Source: Acidobacteriota bacterium (GTDB lineage Bacteria > Acidobacteriota > Terriglobia > Bryobacterales > Bryobacteraceae). From it: a DNA stretch of 38,348 nt. Below are positions 31,674 through 38,348 of this stretch, piece after piece. A program made the translations under genes and the position numbers. Positions within the stretch are counted from its first letter, which is position 1, and each line of letters starts with the position of its first letter. The stretch is taken from contig JACQZS010000311.1 in NCBI GenBank assembly GCA_016213725.1, positions 1 to 38,348 on the forward strand, in the 5' to 3' direction. A model generated the notes under the pieces. It was not told where the DNA came from. It did not search any database and saw only the letters and a program-made list of their open reading frames with translations.

Positions 31674-33861
31674 ACTCGTGGAAACCGTCAAGAGTGGTTT
31701 GACGATTCTCGCCGATGTCTCCCTCCGAACCGCGGCCGTGGCGCTGGCCGGCTGGGCCGTGCTCCGGCTCATGCGCGGGCGCAGCGCCGCCGCGCGCCAT
31801 GCCGTCTGCCTGGGCGTGCTGGCCGGGCTGTTTCTGTTGCCCGTCATGCGCATGGCCCTGCCGGGTGTCTACCTGGAGAAGGCTTCGGCGGAGGACGCCG
31901 CCGCGGCCGTCATGCCGCAGCTCCAGCCGCTGGGCGTGCACACCGGCGCGGCGGGCGCAACGAATGTGGCCCTGCGGGACTCGCGAATCGCCGCCTGGCC
32001 GCTTCCCTTGGCTGCGGCGTATCTGGTGGTGGCCGTCACACTGCTCCTGCGGTCGGCCCTGCGGGTGCGCCGCGCCTGGCGGAACGCCGAAGCCGGCGAG
32101 GTAATCCGCGACCAGCGCGTCTCGCAGCTGCTGAGCGAGGTCTCCCTGCGCCAGGGCCGCGGCTTCCCGCCGCCGGGCCTGCGCGAGTGCGCCACCAGCG
32201 GCGTACCGCACGCTCTCGGCTGGCGCCATGCCGTCATCGTGCTGCCTGTCGGCTGGCGCGCATGGGAGGAGTTCCGCCTCCGCGCCGTGCTTGCCCACGA
32301 ACTCGCCCACATCCGCCGTGGAGACTGGGCCGCCTTGGTTGCCGCCTCGGTCTACCGCTCCCTCTTCTGGTTCCACCCCGCCGCCTGGTGGCTCGAGCGC
32401 GAACTCGCCTCCCTGGCCGAAGAGGCCTGCGACGCCTGCGCCCTCGCTGAGAGCGGTGACGACCGCCGCTACGCCGCCGTGCTCCTCGATTTCGCCATGA
32501 TCATGAACGGCGAGGCCGTCCCCGCCACCGCCATGGCCCGCGGCAGCAAAATCGGCGGCCGCATCGAACGCATCCTCGCCGGCGGCTGGAAGCACGCCCG
32601 CCCGCTCGGCCCCAAAGCGCTCGCCGCCCTCGCCGCCTGCACTCTCCCGCTCATGCTCGGAGCCGCCATGTTCCGCTCCGGACAGGAGCCTGTCCCATTG
32701 TCTGCCGGTTTAGAGCGCAGTGAACTCGATCCTCTCTCCCATCGCGCCATCCCCGGCGCCCGCATGTCCGCCACTGAAGCCGGCGAGTTGGAGGCCCGTC
32801 TCAACCGGAACCCGGAAGATCTCGATGCCCGCGCCCGTCTGCTCGGCTACTACTACAGCAACGCTCTCGCCGCACCGTGGCTCGCCCATCTCCTCTGGGC
32901 CATTGACCACCACCCCGAAGCCGCCATCCACGATACCTATCCCAGTTGGGTCGCCTCCTCCCGCGGCCTCATCGCTGACGACGCCACTTTCAGCAGGGTA
33001 CAGGACCTCTGGCGCCGCAAGGCCGCCGAAAACCCGGCCAACGCCGAGGTCCTCCTCCACGCCGGCCAGTTCTTCGAGCGCATCGATCGTGCCCAGGCCA
33101 AACGGCTCTACTTCGCCGCCCGCGCCGCCGCGCCCGAAGACCCGCGCCCCCTACGCTTGCTCTCTTCGCAGGCATGGCAAGAGATCACTCCCCTCTGGCA
33201 GCGCTTTCTAAATCGAGAGGCTGAGGCCAAACAGGCGCTCCAGGACGCCCTCAACAGCCGCGACGGAGGCTACGTCGGGGCTGTCGCCGCCGCCGTGTGC
33301 CCGCCGAGTCTCCTCTCCCGAACCAACGTCGACCCCAGGTTCCGCGCCTCGTACGAATCGCAAAAGAGCGCCTGCCTCAGCCTCTACGCGCGGGCCGTCG
33401 AGCTGGATGGAAGCAACCGCGAGTGGTCCAATTCGCTCGCCATTCTCCGCGGCCAGATGCCCGCGCCCCAGCCGCATCCCGCGGTGCAGGCGGCCAAGTC
33501 TCCTGCCCCTAGCCAGTCACCCCAGCCGGAGCCTGCAGCCGAAGTCACGCCGGCAGCCGCGCCCAAACCGCCCATGCGCATCTCGGTCGGCGGTCAGGTC
33601 CAGCAGAGCCAACTGATCACCAGCGTCGAGCCGGAGTACCCGCCGCTCGCCCGCCAGGCCCGGATCTCCGGCGTGGTCAAGTTCACCGTGGTCCTCAACC
33701 CTGAAGGCGGCGTTTCGAACCTCACCCTGGTCAGCGGCCATCCCCTACTCGTCCCGGCCGCCATGGAAGCCGTCCGTCAGTACAAATACCGTCCCACTCT
33801 CCTCAACGGCCAGCCCGTCGAGGTGGTCACCACCGTCGAAGTCCCCTTCACTGACCGCTAA
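31666..33861 (+). CDS. M56 (BlaR1-like) membrane protease fused to a TonB C-terminal domain
   Basis: This is a 731-residue protein from the ATG at 31666, which overlaps the repressor stop. Order: membrane helices (~20-70 and ~105-130); M56 zinc protease domain with HELAH at 211-215 ('VLAHELAHIRRGDW') and the downstream acidic 'LAEEACDACALAE'; a further membrane span (~325-345); a periplasmic helical region (~365-590) rich in Ala/Arg with TPR-like features; a Pro/Ala/Gln linker (~600-635); and a TonB/energy-transducer-like domain (~645-731, 'VEPEYPPLARQARISGVVKFTVVL', 'AAMEAVRQYKYRP'). BlaR1 senses beta-lactam through a penicillin-binding domain; that domain is replaced here. Signal sensed is unknown. 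A 13-bp inverted repeat follows. Confidence 0.88.
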   Translation: MNELVETVKSGLTILADVSLRTAAVALAGWAVLRLMRGRSAAARHAVCLGVLAGLFLLPVMRMALPGVYLEKASAEDAAAAVMPQLQPLGVHTGAAGATNVALRDSRIAAWPLPLAAAYLVVAVTLLLRSALRVRRAWRNAEAGEVIRDQRVSQLLSEVSLRQGRGFPPPGLRECATSGVPHALGWRHAVIVLPVGWRAWEEFRLRAVLAHELAHIRRGDWAALVAASVYRSLFWFHPAAWWLERELASLAEEACDACALAESGDDRRYAAVLLDFAMIMNGEAVPATAMARGSKIGGRIERILAGGWKHARPLGPKALAALAACTLPLMLGAAMFRSGQEPVPLSAGLERSELDPLSHRAIPGARMSATEAGELEARLNRNPEDLDARARLLGYYYSNALAAPWLAHLLWAIDHHPEAAIHDTYPSWVASSRGLIADDATFSRVQDLWRRKAAENPANAEVLLHAGQFFERIDRAQAKRLYFAARAAAPEDPRPLRLLSSQAWQEITPLWQRFLNREAEAKQALQDALNSRDGGYVGAVAAAVCPPSLLSRTNVDPRFRASYESQKSACLSLYARAVELDGSNREWSNSLAILRGQMPAPQPHPAVQAAKSPAPSQSPQPEPAAEVTPAAAPKPPMRISVGGQVQQSQLITSVEPEYPPLARQARISGVVKFTVVLNPEGGVSNLTLVSGHPLLVPAAMEAVRQYKYRPTLLNGQPVEVVTTVEVPFTDR

Positions 33862-33875
33862 TCGCCAACACGAGT

Positions 33876-33909
33876 CTGGACCGGCGGTCACTCTGTACCG
33901 CCGGTCCAG
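33876..33909. terminator. Perfect 13-bp inverted repeat after the M56-TonB gene
   Basis: Bases 33876-33888 (CTGGACCGGCGGT) pair perfectly with 33897-33909 around an 8-base loop (CACTCTGT). It begins 14 bases after the stop codon and ends 45 bases before the next gene. The strong stem suggests a terminator, but no T-run follows, so a regulatory hairpin or an operator for the ADOP gene are alternatives. Confidence 0.5.
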
Positions 33910-33954
33910 GCATTGTTGAACCATGTAACGCACGCGCTGCTGTAAAAGTGTCAT

Positions 33955-36450
33955 ATGGCGCATGACCTCAAAGCAGCCGTCCGCAGCCTGGGCCGCGCGC
34001 CCGTCCTCACCGCCGCGGCCGTCCTCTCTCTCGCCCTCGGCACCGGCGCCAATACCGCACTCTTCACCCTCGTCGATCAGATCATCCTCCGTCAGCTCCC
34101 CGTCGAAAAGCCCGAAGATCTTGTCCAGTTCCGCATGAACGGCGGCCGCTTCGGCTCCCAGACCGGAGACGGCACCCATACCTTCGCCTACACCCAATAC
34201 CAGAAGTTCCGTGACCGCAACGAAGTCTTCCAGGGCGTCACCGGACTCCGCGTGGAGCGCGCCACTCTCGTCGGTCCGGACCGCAGCGAACTTATCAGCG
34301 CCACCATGGTCGCCGGCAATTACTTCGACGTCCTCGGCGTCAAAGCCCACGCCGGCCGCCTCCTCCGCAACGAGGACAACCTCAGGAAGGGCGCCCACCC
34401 CGTCGTCGTCCTCCAGTACGACTTCTGGCGCAACCGCTTCGGCGCTCGCCCTGAAATCGTCGGCCAGGAGATCCGCATCAACGGCCAGCCCTTCACCGTC
34501 ATCGGCATCGCCGCCCGCGACTTCCAGGGCACCGACTCCGGACTGCCCACCAACTGCTGGCTGCCCGTCATGATGAAGTCCACCATCACCCCCTCCTGGG
34601 ATGCCCTCGACGACGACCGCTACGCCTGGTTCTACATCTTCGCCCGCCTCAAGCCCGGCGTCTCCCGCGAACAGGCCCAGGCCTCCATGCGCGTCCTCTA
34701 TCGCCAGATTCAGGAGGAGGAACTCAAAGGCGCGTTCTTCGCCCGTTTCCCGGATGAAAAGCCACGATTCTTCCGCCAGTCGTTCCTGCTCGAAGACGGT
34801 AGCAAGGGCCAATCCGTCCTGCGCGAGCGCATGGAAAAGCCGCTCGTGCTTCTGCAGGCCCTCGTCGTCCTGGTTCTATTGATCGCCTGCGCCAATGTCG
34901 CCAATCTCCTCATCGCCCGCGCCACCGCCAGCCACCGCGAAGTTGCTATCCGCATGGCCATGGGCGCAGGACAAAGCCAGGTCGCCCGCCGTTTTCTGCT
35001 CGAAAGCCTCCTGCTCTCCATCGCCGGCGGCCTGGCCGGCCTCGCCGTCGGCTACTGGCTCACACAATCCCTCATCGGGCTCATGCCCACTGACCGCAAT
35101 CTGATCTCGATCACCGCCACGCCGGACCTGCGCATCCTCGGCTTCTCCCTCGGCGTCTCCGTCCTCACCGCCATCCTCTTCGGCGTCGCTCCCGCCTGGA
35201 CCGCCACCCGCGTCCAGCCCGGCGCCGTGCTCAAGTCCGAGGCCGCCGGCGGCGTCGGCGGCCACGGCCACATGTCCGTGCGCAAACTCCTCGCCGGCGT
35301 TCAGGTGGCCCTCTGCGCTCTCCTGCTCGTCGGCGCCGGCCTCTTCTCCCGCTCGCTCGGCAATCTGCGCAAGGTCGATCTCGGCTTCCAGACCGAAAAC
35401 ATCGTCATGTTCGGCCTGCGCCCCGCCACGCGCTATGAGGACGAGCGCAAACTCGTGGTCTACCGCGAGGTGCTCCAGAATCTCTCCGCCACACCCGGTG
35501 TCAAAGCCGCCGGTGCCAACTCCACCCGGCTGCTCACCGGAGGCCGCTGGGATGGCGGCCTCACCCTCCCCACCGCCCCTGCCAAGCTGGCTGACCAGCC
35601 CTACTCCTTCTACAACGCCGTCACCCCCGGCTACTTCGAGGCCCTCGGCATGAAGGTGATGCAGGGCCGCGACTTCACCTGGAGTGACTGGGGCTCGCCC
35701 CAGAGACGCGCCCTCGTCAACGTGGAGCTGGCCCAGAAGCACTTCGGCAGCGCCACGCCCATCGGACACAAACTCGGCCAGGGCCGCGGCAGCCAGCCCG
35801 ATACCGAAATCATCGGGGTCTTCTCCAACGCTCACTATCACGAAGTGCGCGGAGCCGTTCCGCCCCAGACCTTCGTCTCCATGGGCAGCGCCCAGTACCT
35901 CACCAACGCCAATGCCGTGAATGTCTACGTGCGCACCGCCGGCGATCCGCGCACCGTCATCCCCCAAATCCGCGAAGTGGTCCGCCGCACGGATGCCAAC
36001 CTCGTCGTCTCCGAACTCCGCCTGATGGACGAGCAGCTCGACATGCGCCTCATCAACGAACGCTTGCTGGCGTTCCTCTCCAGCGGCTTCTCCATCATCG
36101 CCATCATCCTCGCCGTCGTCGGCCTCTACGGCGTGCTGGCCTTCTCGGTCGAGCGCCGCACCCGCGAAATCGGCATCCGCATGGCCCTCGGCGCCGCCGC
36201 CGGCAGCGTCGTGCGCCTGGTCGTCTCCGAAGTGCTGCTGGTGGTGAGCCTCGCGCTGCTCGTAGGTCTCGCCGGAGCCTGGGCGCTCACCAAGCCCATG
36301 GAGACTCTCCTGTTCGGTCTTGAGGGCCGCGATCCCAGCGTCTTCGCTCTCAGCGCCGCCGTGCTGCTCCTCGCCGCCGCCGCCTCCGCCTGGCTCCCCG
36401 CCCGCCGCGCCGCCAAATTGGATCCAATGGACGCGCTACGTCACGACTAG
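33955..36450 (+). CDS. ADOP-type ABC permease (duplicated MacB/FtsX domains)
   Basis: This is an 831-residue membrane protein. It starts 'MAHDLKAAVRSLGRAPVLTA' and continues 'LSLALGTGANTALFTLVDQIILRQLPV', the characteristic start of acidobacterial duplicated orphan permeases. A periplasmic MacB-like core domain (~60-260) is followed by a three-helix FtsX unit (~285-415, 'IACANVANLLIARATASHREVAIRMAMGAG'), a second core domain (~450-680) and a second FtsX unit (~700-825, 'RTREIGIRMALGAAAGSVVRLVV'). No ATPase gene adjoins it, hence 'orphan'. These proteins are paralogous in large numbers in Acidobacteria and their substrates are unknown. Unlike many members it has no PadR-type regulator gene beside it. 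The stop lies 4 bases from the convergent flavoprotein gene. Confidence 0.9.
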   Translation: MAHDLKAAVRSLGRAPVLTAAAVLSLALGTGANTALFTLVDQIILRQLPVEKPEDLVQFRMNGGRFGSQTGDGTHTFAYTQYQKFRDRNEVFQGVTGLRVERATLVGPDRSELISATMVAGNYFDVLGVKAHAGRLLRNEDNLRKGAHPVVVLQYDFWRNRFGARPEIVGQEIRINGQPFTVIGIAARDFQGTDSGLPTNCWLPVMMKSTITPSWDALDDDRYAWFYIFARLKPGVSREQAQASMRVLYRQIQEEELKGAFFARFPDEKPRFFRQSFLLEDGSKGQSVLRERMEKPLVLLQALVVLVLLIACANVANLLIARATASHREVAIRMAMGAGQSQVARRFLLESLLLSIAGGLAGLAVGYWLTQSLIGLMPTDRNLISITATPDLRILGFSLGVSVLTAILFGVAPAWTATRVQPGAVLKSEAAGGVGGHGHMSVRKLLAGVQVALCALLLVGAGLFSRSLGNLRKVDLGFQTENIVMFGLRPATRYEDERKLVVYREVLQNLSATPGVKAAGANSTRLLTGGRWDGGLTLPTAPAKLADQPYSFYNAVTPGYFEALGMKVMQGRDFTWSDWGSPQRRALVNVELAQKHFGSATPIGHKLGQGRGSQPDTEIIGVFSNAHYHEVRGAVPPQTFVSMGSAQYLTNANAVNVYVRTAGDPRTVIPQIREVVRRTDANLVVSELRLMDEQLDMRLINERLLAFLSSGFSIIAIILAVVGLYGVLAFSVERRTREIGIRMALGAAAGSVVRLVVSEVLLVVSLALLVGLAGAWALTKPMETLLFGLEGRDPSVFALSAAVLLLAAAASAWLPARRAAKLDPMDALRHD

Positions 36451-36454
36451 ATGT

Positions 36455-37573
36455 TCAGGCCTGCGCCGCCGCGTAAGCCGACGACCACGCCCACTGGAAG
36501 TTGTAGCCGCCCAGCCACCCCGTCACGTCCACCACTTCGCCGATGAAGAACAGCCCCGCGACGCGCTTGGCTTCCATCGTCTTCGACGAAAGATCAGCCG
36601 TGTCCACGCCGCCGCCCGTCACCTCGGCCTTCGCGAATCCCTCCGTGCCGCTTGGCGTCACCGTCCACCCGTGCAGCCGCGCGTCCAGCTTCTTCATGCT
36701 CGGCAGCGGCTGGGTGAAGCCTTCTATCTCTAGCCACGCCTCCGCCAACCGCTGCGGCAGCCTCTGCGCCAGAACTTTGCGCGCCTCCTGAGGCGGGATC
36801 GCGGCGCAGTCCGTCCCCGGCAGCAGATCGAGCTTCAGCGCCTCGCCCGGCTTCCAGTACGACGAGATCTGCAGGATCGCAGGCCCCGAAAGCCCCCGGT
36901 GCGTAAACAGCAGCTTCTCTTCGAATTGTTGTTTTCCGCAGCTGGCCCTCACCGCCGTGGAGAGCCCGGAAAGCTCCGGCCACCCCGGCGTGAGCGTCAG
37001 CGGCACCAGGGCGGGGAAGGGTGGAATCACTTTCAGCCCGAACTGCCGCGCCACATCGTATCCAAACCCTGTCGCGCCCAGCTTAGGAATCGAGAGCCCG
37101 CCCGTGGCAATCACCAGCGCCGCAGAACGCAGCGGCCCGCGCGTCGTTTCCAGGTGAAACGCCGTGTCGCGCGACACCGCCGACACCCGCGTATCGAGCA
37201 GCATCTCGACATTGCCCTTCGAGCACTCCGCCAGCAGCAGGTCCAGTAGCTCCCGCGCCGAGCGGTCGCAGAACAGCTGCCCCAGCGTCTTCTCGTGATA
37301 GCGGATCCTGTGCGCCGCCATCAGCCGCAGAAAGTCCGCCGGCGTGAAGCGCGCCAGCGCCGACTTCGCGAAGTGCGGATTCGAAGAAAGGAAGTTCGCC
37401 GCCGACACCCGCAGGTTCGTGAAGTTCGCCCGCCCGCCGCCGCTGATCAGGATCTTCCGCCCCGCCTCCGCCGAGTGGTCGATCACCGCCACGCGCCGGC
37501 CCCGCTGCCCGGCCGTGGCCGCGTAAAAGAGCCCGGCGGCGCCCGCGCCAATCACAATCGCGTCGTAAACCAA
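36455..37573 (-). CDS. BaiN/HI0933-family NAD(P)/FAD-dependent oxidoreductase
   Basis: A protein of about 372 residues if it starts with the TTG at 37573 (Met-Val-Tyr-Asp). No ATG or GTG is available in frame near the expected start, and the longer frame to 38311 reads through the neighbouring gene. The dinucleotide fold is 'DAIVIGAGAAGLFYAATAGQRG'. The second motif is 'AGRKILISGGGRANFTN', the third 'LVIATGGLSIPKLGATGFGYDVARQFGL', and the C-terminus 'GLFFIGEVVDVTGWLGGYNFQWAWSSAYAAA'. All are typical of the HI0933-like flavoproteins, which include the bile-acid enzyme BaiN. The reaction is unknown. The start has no clear Shine-Dalgarno. It is divergent from the GH2-like gene with 24 bases between. 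Confidence 0.85.
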   Translation of the reverse strand: MVYDAIVIGAGAAGLFYAATAGQRGRRVAVIDHSAEAGRKILISGGGRANFTNLRVSAANFLSSNPHFAKSALARFTPADFLRLMAAHRIRYHEKTLGQLFCDRSARELLDLLLAECSKGNVEMLLDTRVSAVSRDTAFHLETTRGPLRSAALVIATGGLSIPKLGATGFGYDVARQFGLKVIPPFPALVPLTLTPGWPELSGLSTAVRASCGKQQFEEKLLFTHRGLSGPAILQISSYWKPGEALKLDLLPGTDCAAIPPQEARKVLAQRLPQRLAEAWLEIEGFTQPLPSMKKLDARLHGWTVTPSGTEGFAKAEVTGGGVDTADLSSKTMEAKRVAGLFFIGEVVDVTGWLGGYNFQWAWSSAYAAAQA

Positions 37574-37597
37574 ATCTGATGATACGATGTTGCCCGT

Positions 37598-38348
37598 ATG
37601 AGACTTGCGTATCTGCTTCTCCTGGCTACGGGTTGCGCCTTCGCCCAGCGCGTCACCCTGTCGCTGAACGGCGATTGGAAAATGGCCGACAGCGTCGCTC
37701 CCGAGCCCGCCCCCGCCGCCTTCGAGCACACCGCCCCCGTCCCCGGCCTCGCCAACCTCGCCGTCCCCGCTTTCAAAGACGTCGACAAGTTCGATAGCCG
37801 CGAGTACATTCAGATCTCGATCCGCGAAAACAGGCTGCCGGAGAGCGCGCGCGTTGAAACGGCAGGGGTTTCGCGGCAGGAGCGGAACTACTTCTGGTAC
37901 CGCCGCAGCTTCCGGGCGGCTGACCGGCGGCCGGTGGCTATGTTGCGGATAGCAAAGGCTCAATTCGGCACGGCGGTGTGGTTGAACGGGGTGAAGCTGG
38001 GCGAGCACCTGGGCTGCTTCAGCGCCGGGTACTTCGACGCCTCGAAGGCGATCAAGTTCAATGCGGACAACGACTTGGTGGTGCGCATCGGGGCCCATCC
38101 GGGGGTGCTGCCGGTGTGGGCGCCAGGCGGGACCGATTTCGAGAAGTACAAATGGACGCCGGGCATTTACGACAATGTCTCGTTGATTCTTACAGATACG
38201 GCCTATATCGAGAGCGTGCAGATCGCCCCGCGGCTGGCCGTTTCGAGCGCCGAGATCGAGACCACGGTGGTGAACATGAGCGCGGCGCCGGTGACGGTGG
38301 AAGTGAAACATAAATCAGGCACTTGGGCCGTTTCGGCGGCGGCCGTGA
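37598..38348 (+). CDS. GH2-like glycoside hydrolase, 3'-truncated by the window edge
   Basis: The first 250 codons of a longer gene are visible. Residues 1-17 form a signal peptide (MRLAYLLLLATGCAFA, cleavage before QRV). Residues ~20-70 resemble the start of GH2 enzymes ('VTLSLNGDWKMA', 'VPGLANLAVPAF'). Residues ~95-190 show the sugar-binding jelly roll: 'NYFWYRRSFRA', 'AQFGTAVWLNGVKLGEHLGCFSAGYFDASK', 'NDLVVRIGAHPG'. A beta-sandwich begins near ~210. The catalytic barrel lies beyond the window, so activity (galactosidase, mannosidase, glucuronidase) cannot be assigned. Base use changes sharply inside it: up to about 37,830 the plus strand is C-rich, afterwards it is G-rich. The stop codon at the very end is not reached in this frame. 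Confidence 0.75.
   Translation, partial: MRLAYLLLLATGCAFAQRVTLSLNGDWKMADSVAPEPAPAAFEHTAPVPGLANLAVPAFKDVDKFDSREYIQISIRENRLPESARVETAGVSRQERNYFWYRRSFRAADRRPVAMLRIAKAQFGTAVWLNGVKLGEHLGCFSAGYFDASKAIKFNADNDLVVRIGAHPGVLPVWAPGGTDFEKYKWTPGIYDNVSLILTDTAYIESVQIAPRLAVSSAEIETTVVNMSAAPVTVEVKHKSGTWAVSAAAV

Noticed and set aside
30465..31853. Very long minus-strand frame suggesting one 462-residue protein
   Set aside because: The part beyond 31172 runs through the blaI promoter and gene, with no domain, whereas the ATG at 31172 has a Shine-Dalgarno and a signal peptide.
1..38348. tRNA, rRNA, CRISPR arrays, insertion sequences or attachment sites
   Set aside because: I scanned by eye and saw no cloverleaf, no regularly spaced repeats and no transposase or integrase. 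A dedicated search could still find small RNAs.

Overview
The window is a stretch of high-GC chromosome that looks like an acidobacterium of the Solibacter/Bryobacter/Paludibaculum type. This rests on gene content: an ADOP-type duplicated-FtsX permease, a protein with the acidobacterial VWFA-related architecture, a BlaI/M56 pair in which the M56 protein ends in a TonB domain, and a large secreted BACON/LamG protein. No rRNA, tRNA, CRISPR array, transposase, integrase or phage gene was found. No gene-free stretch exceeds about 250 bases.

Layout. 1-5475 (+): the 3' end of a giant BACON/LamG surface protein, a secreted protein with a BsuPI-like domain, and a GH105 unsaturated glycuronyl hydrolase. 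5705-10019 (-): a SnoaL/DUF4440-like lipoprotein, a relic of a glycosyltransferase operon (about 6335-6856), a Tat-exported enolase-superfamily protein and a radical SAM protein. 10067-11665 (+): an AsmA-family protein. 11708-14407 (-): a pair of abutting M16 peptidase genes, one catalytic and one without the zinc motif. 14562-17938 (+): moeA-moaC-mogA in overlapping order, followed by a VWFA-related secreted protein. 18074-19519 (+): a beta-eliminating lyase of the tyrosine phenol-lyase/tryptophanase family with unusual active-site residues, closed by a strong terminator.

19597-29366 (+) is a complete but rearranged Kdp potassium-uptake locus. It starts with a histidine kinase equal to the C-terminal half of KdpD, and kdpE. 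A promoter region with a T-rich KdpE-like site follows. Then come a Usp-like protein, a 27-residue membrane microprotein, kdpF, kdpA, kdpB and kdpC. Last are two tandem, overlapping genes that each encode only the N-terminal (KdpD plus Usp) half of KdpD. The sensor is therefore split, with its input half duplicated and its output half at the other end of the locus. This is the most interesting system in the window.

29368-38348: a D-threonine aldolase/D-serine dehydratase-type PLP enzyme (-), a secreted hypothetical protein (-), a BlaI repressor with a clear promoter and overlapping palindromic operator, an M56-TonB fusion, an ADOP permease, a BaiN/HI0933-type flavoprotein (-), and the 5' end of a GH2-like glycoside hydrolase that runs off the window. 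By eye, C and G bias on the plus strand switches abruptly several times, regardless of coding strand and sometimes inside a gene.
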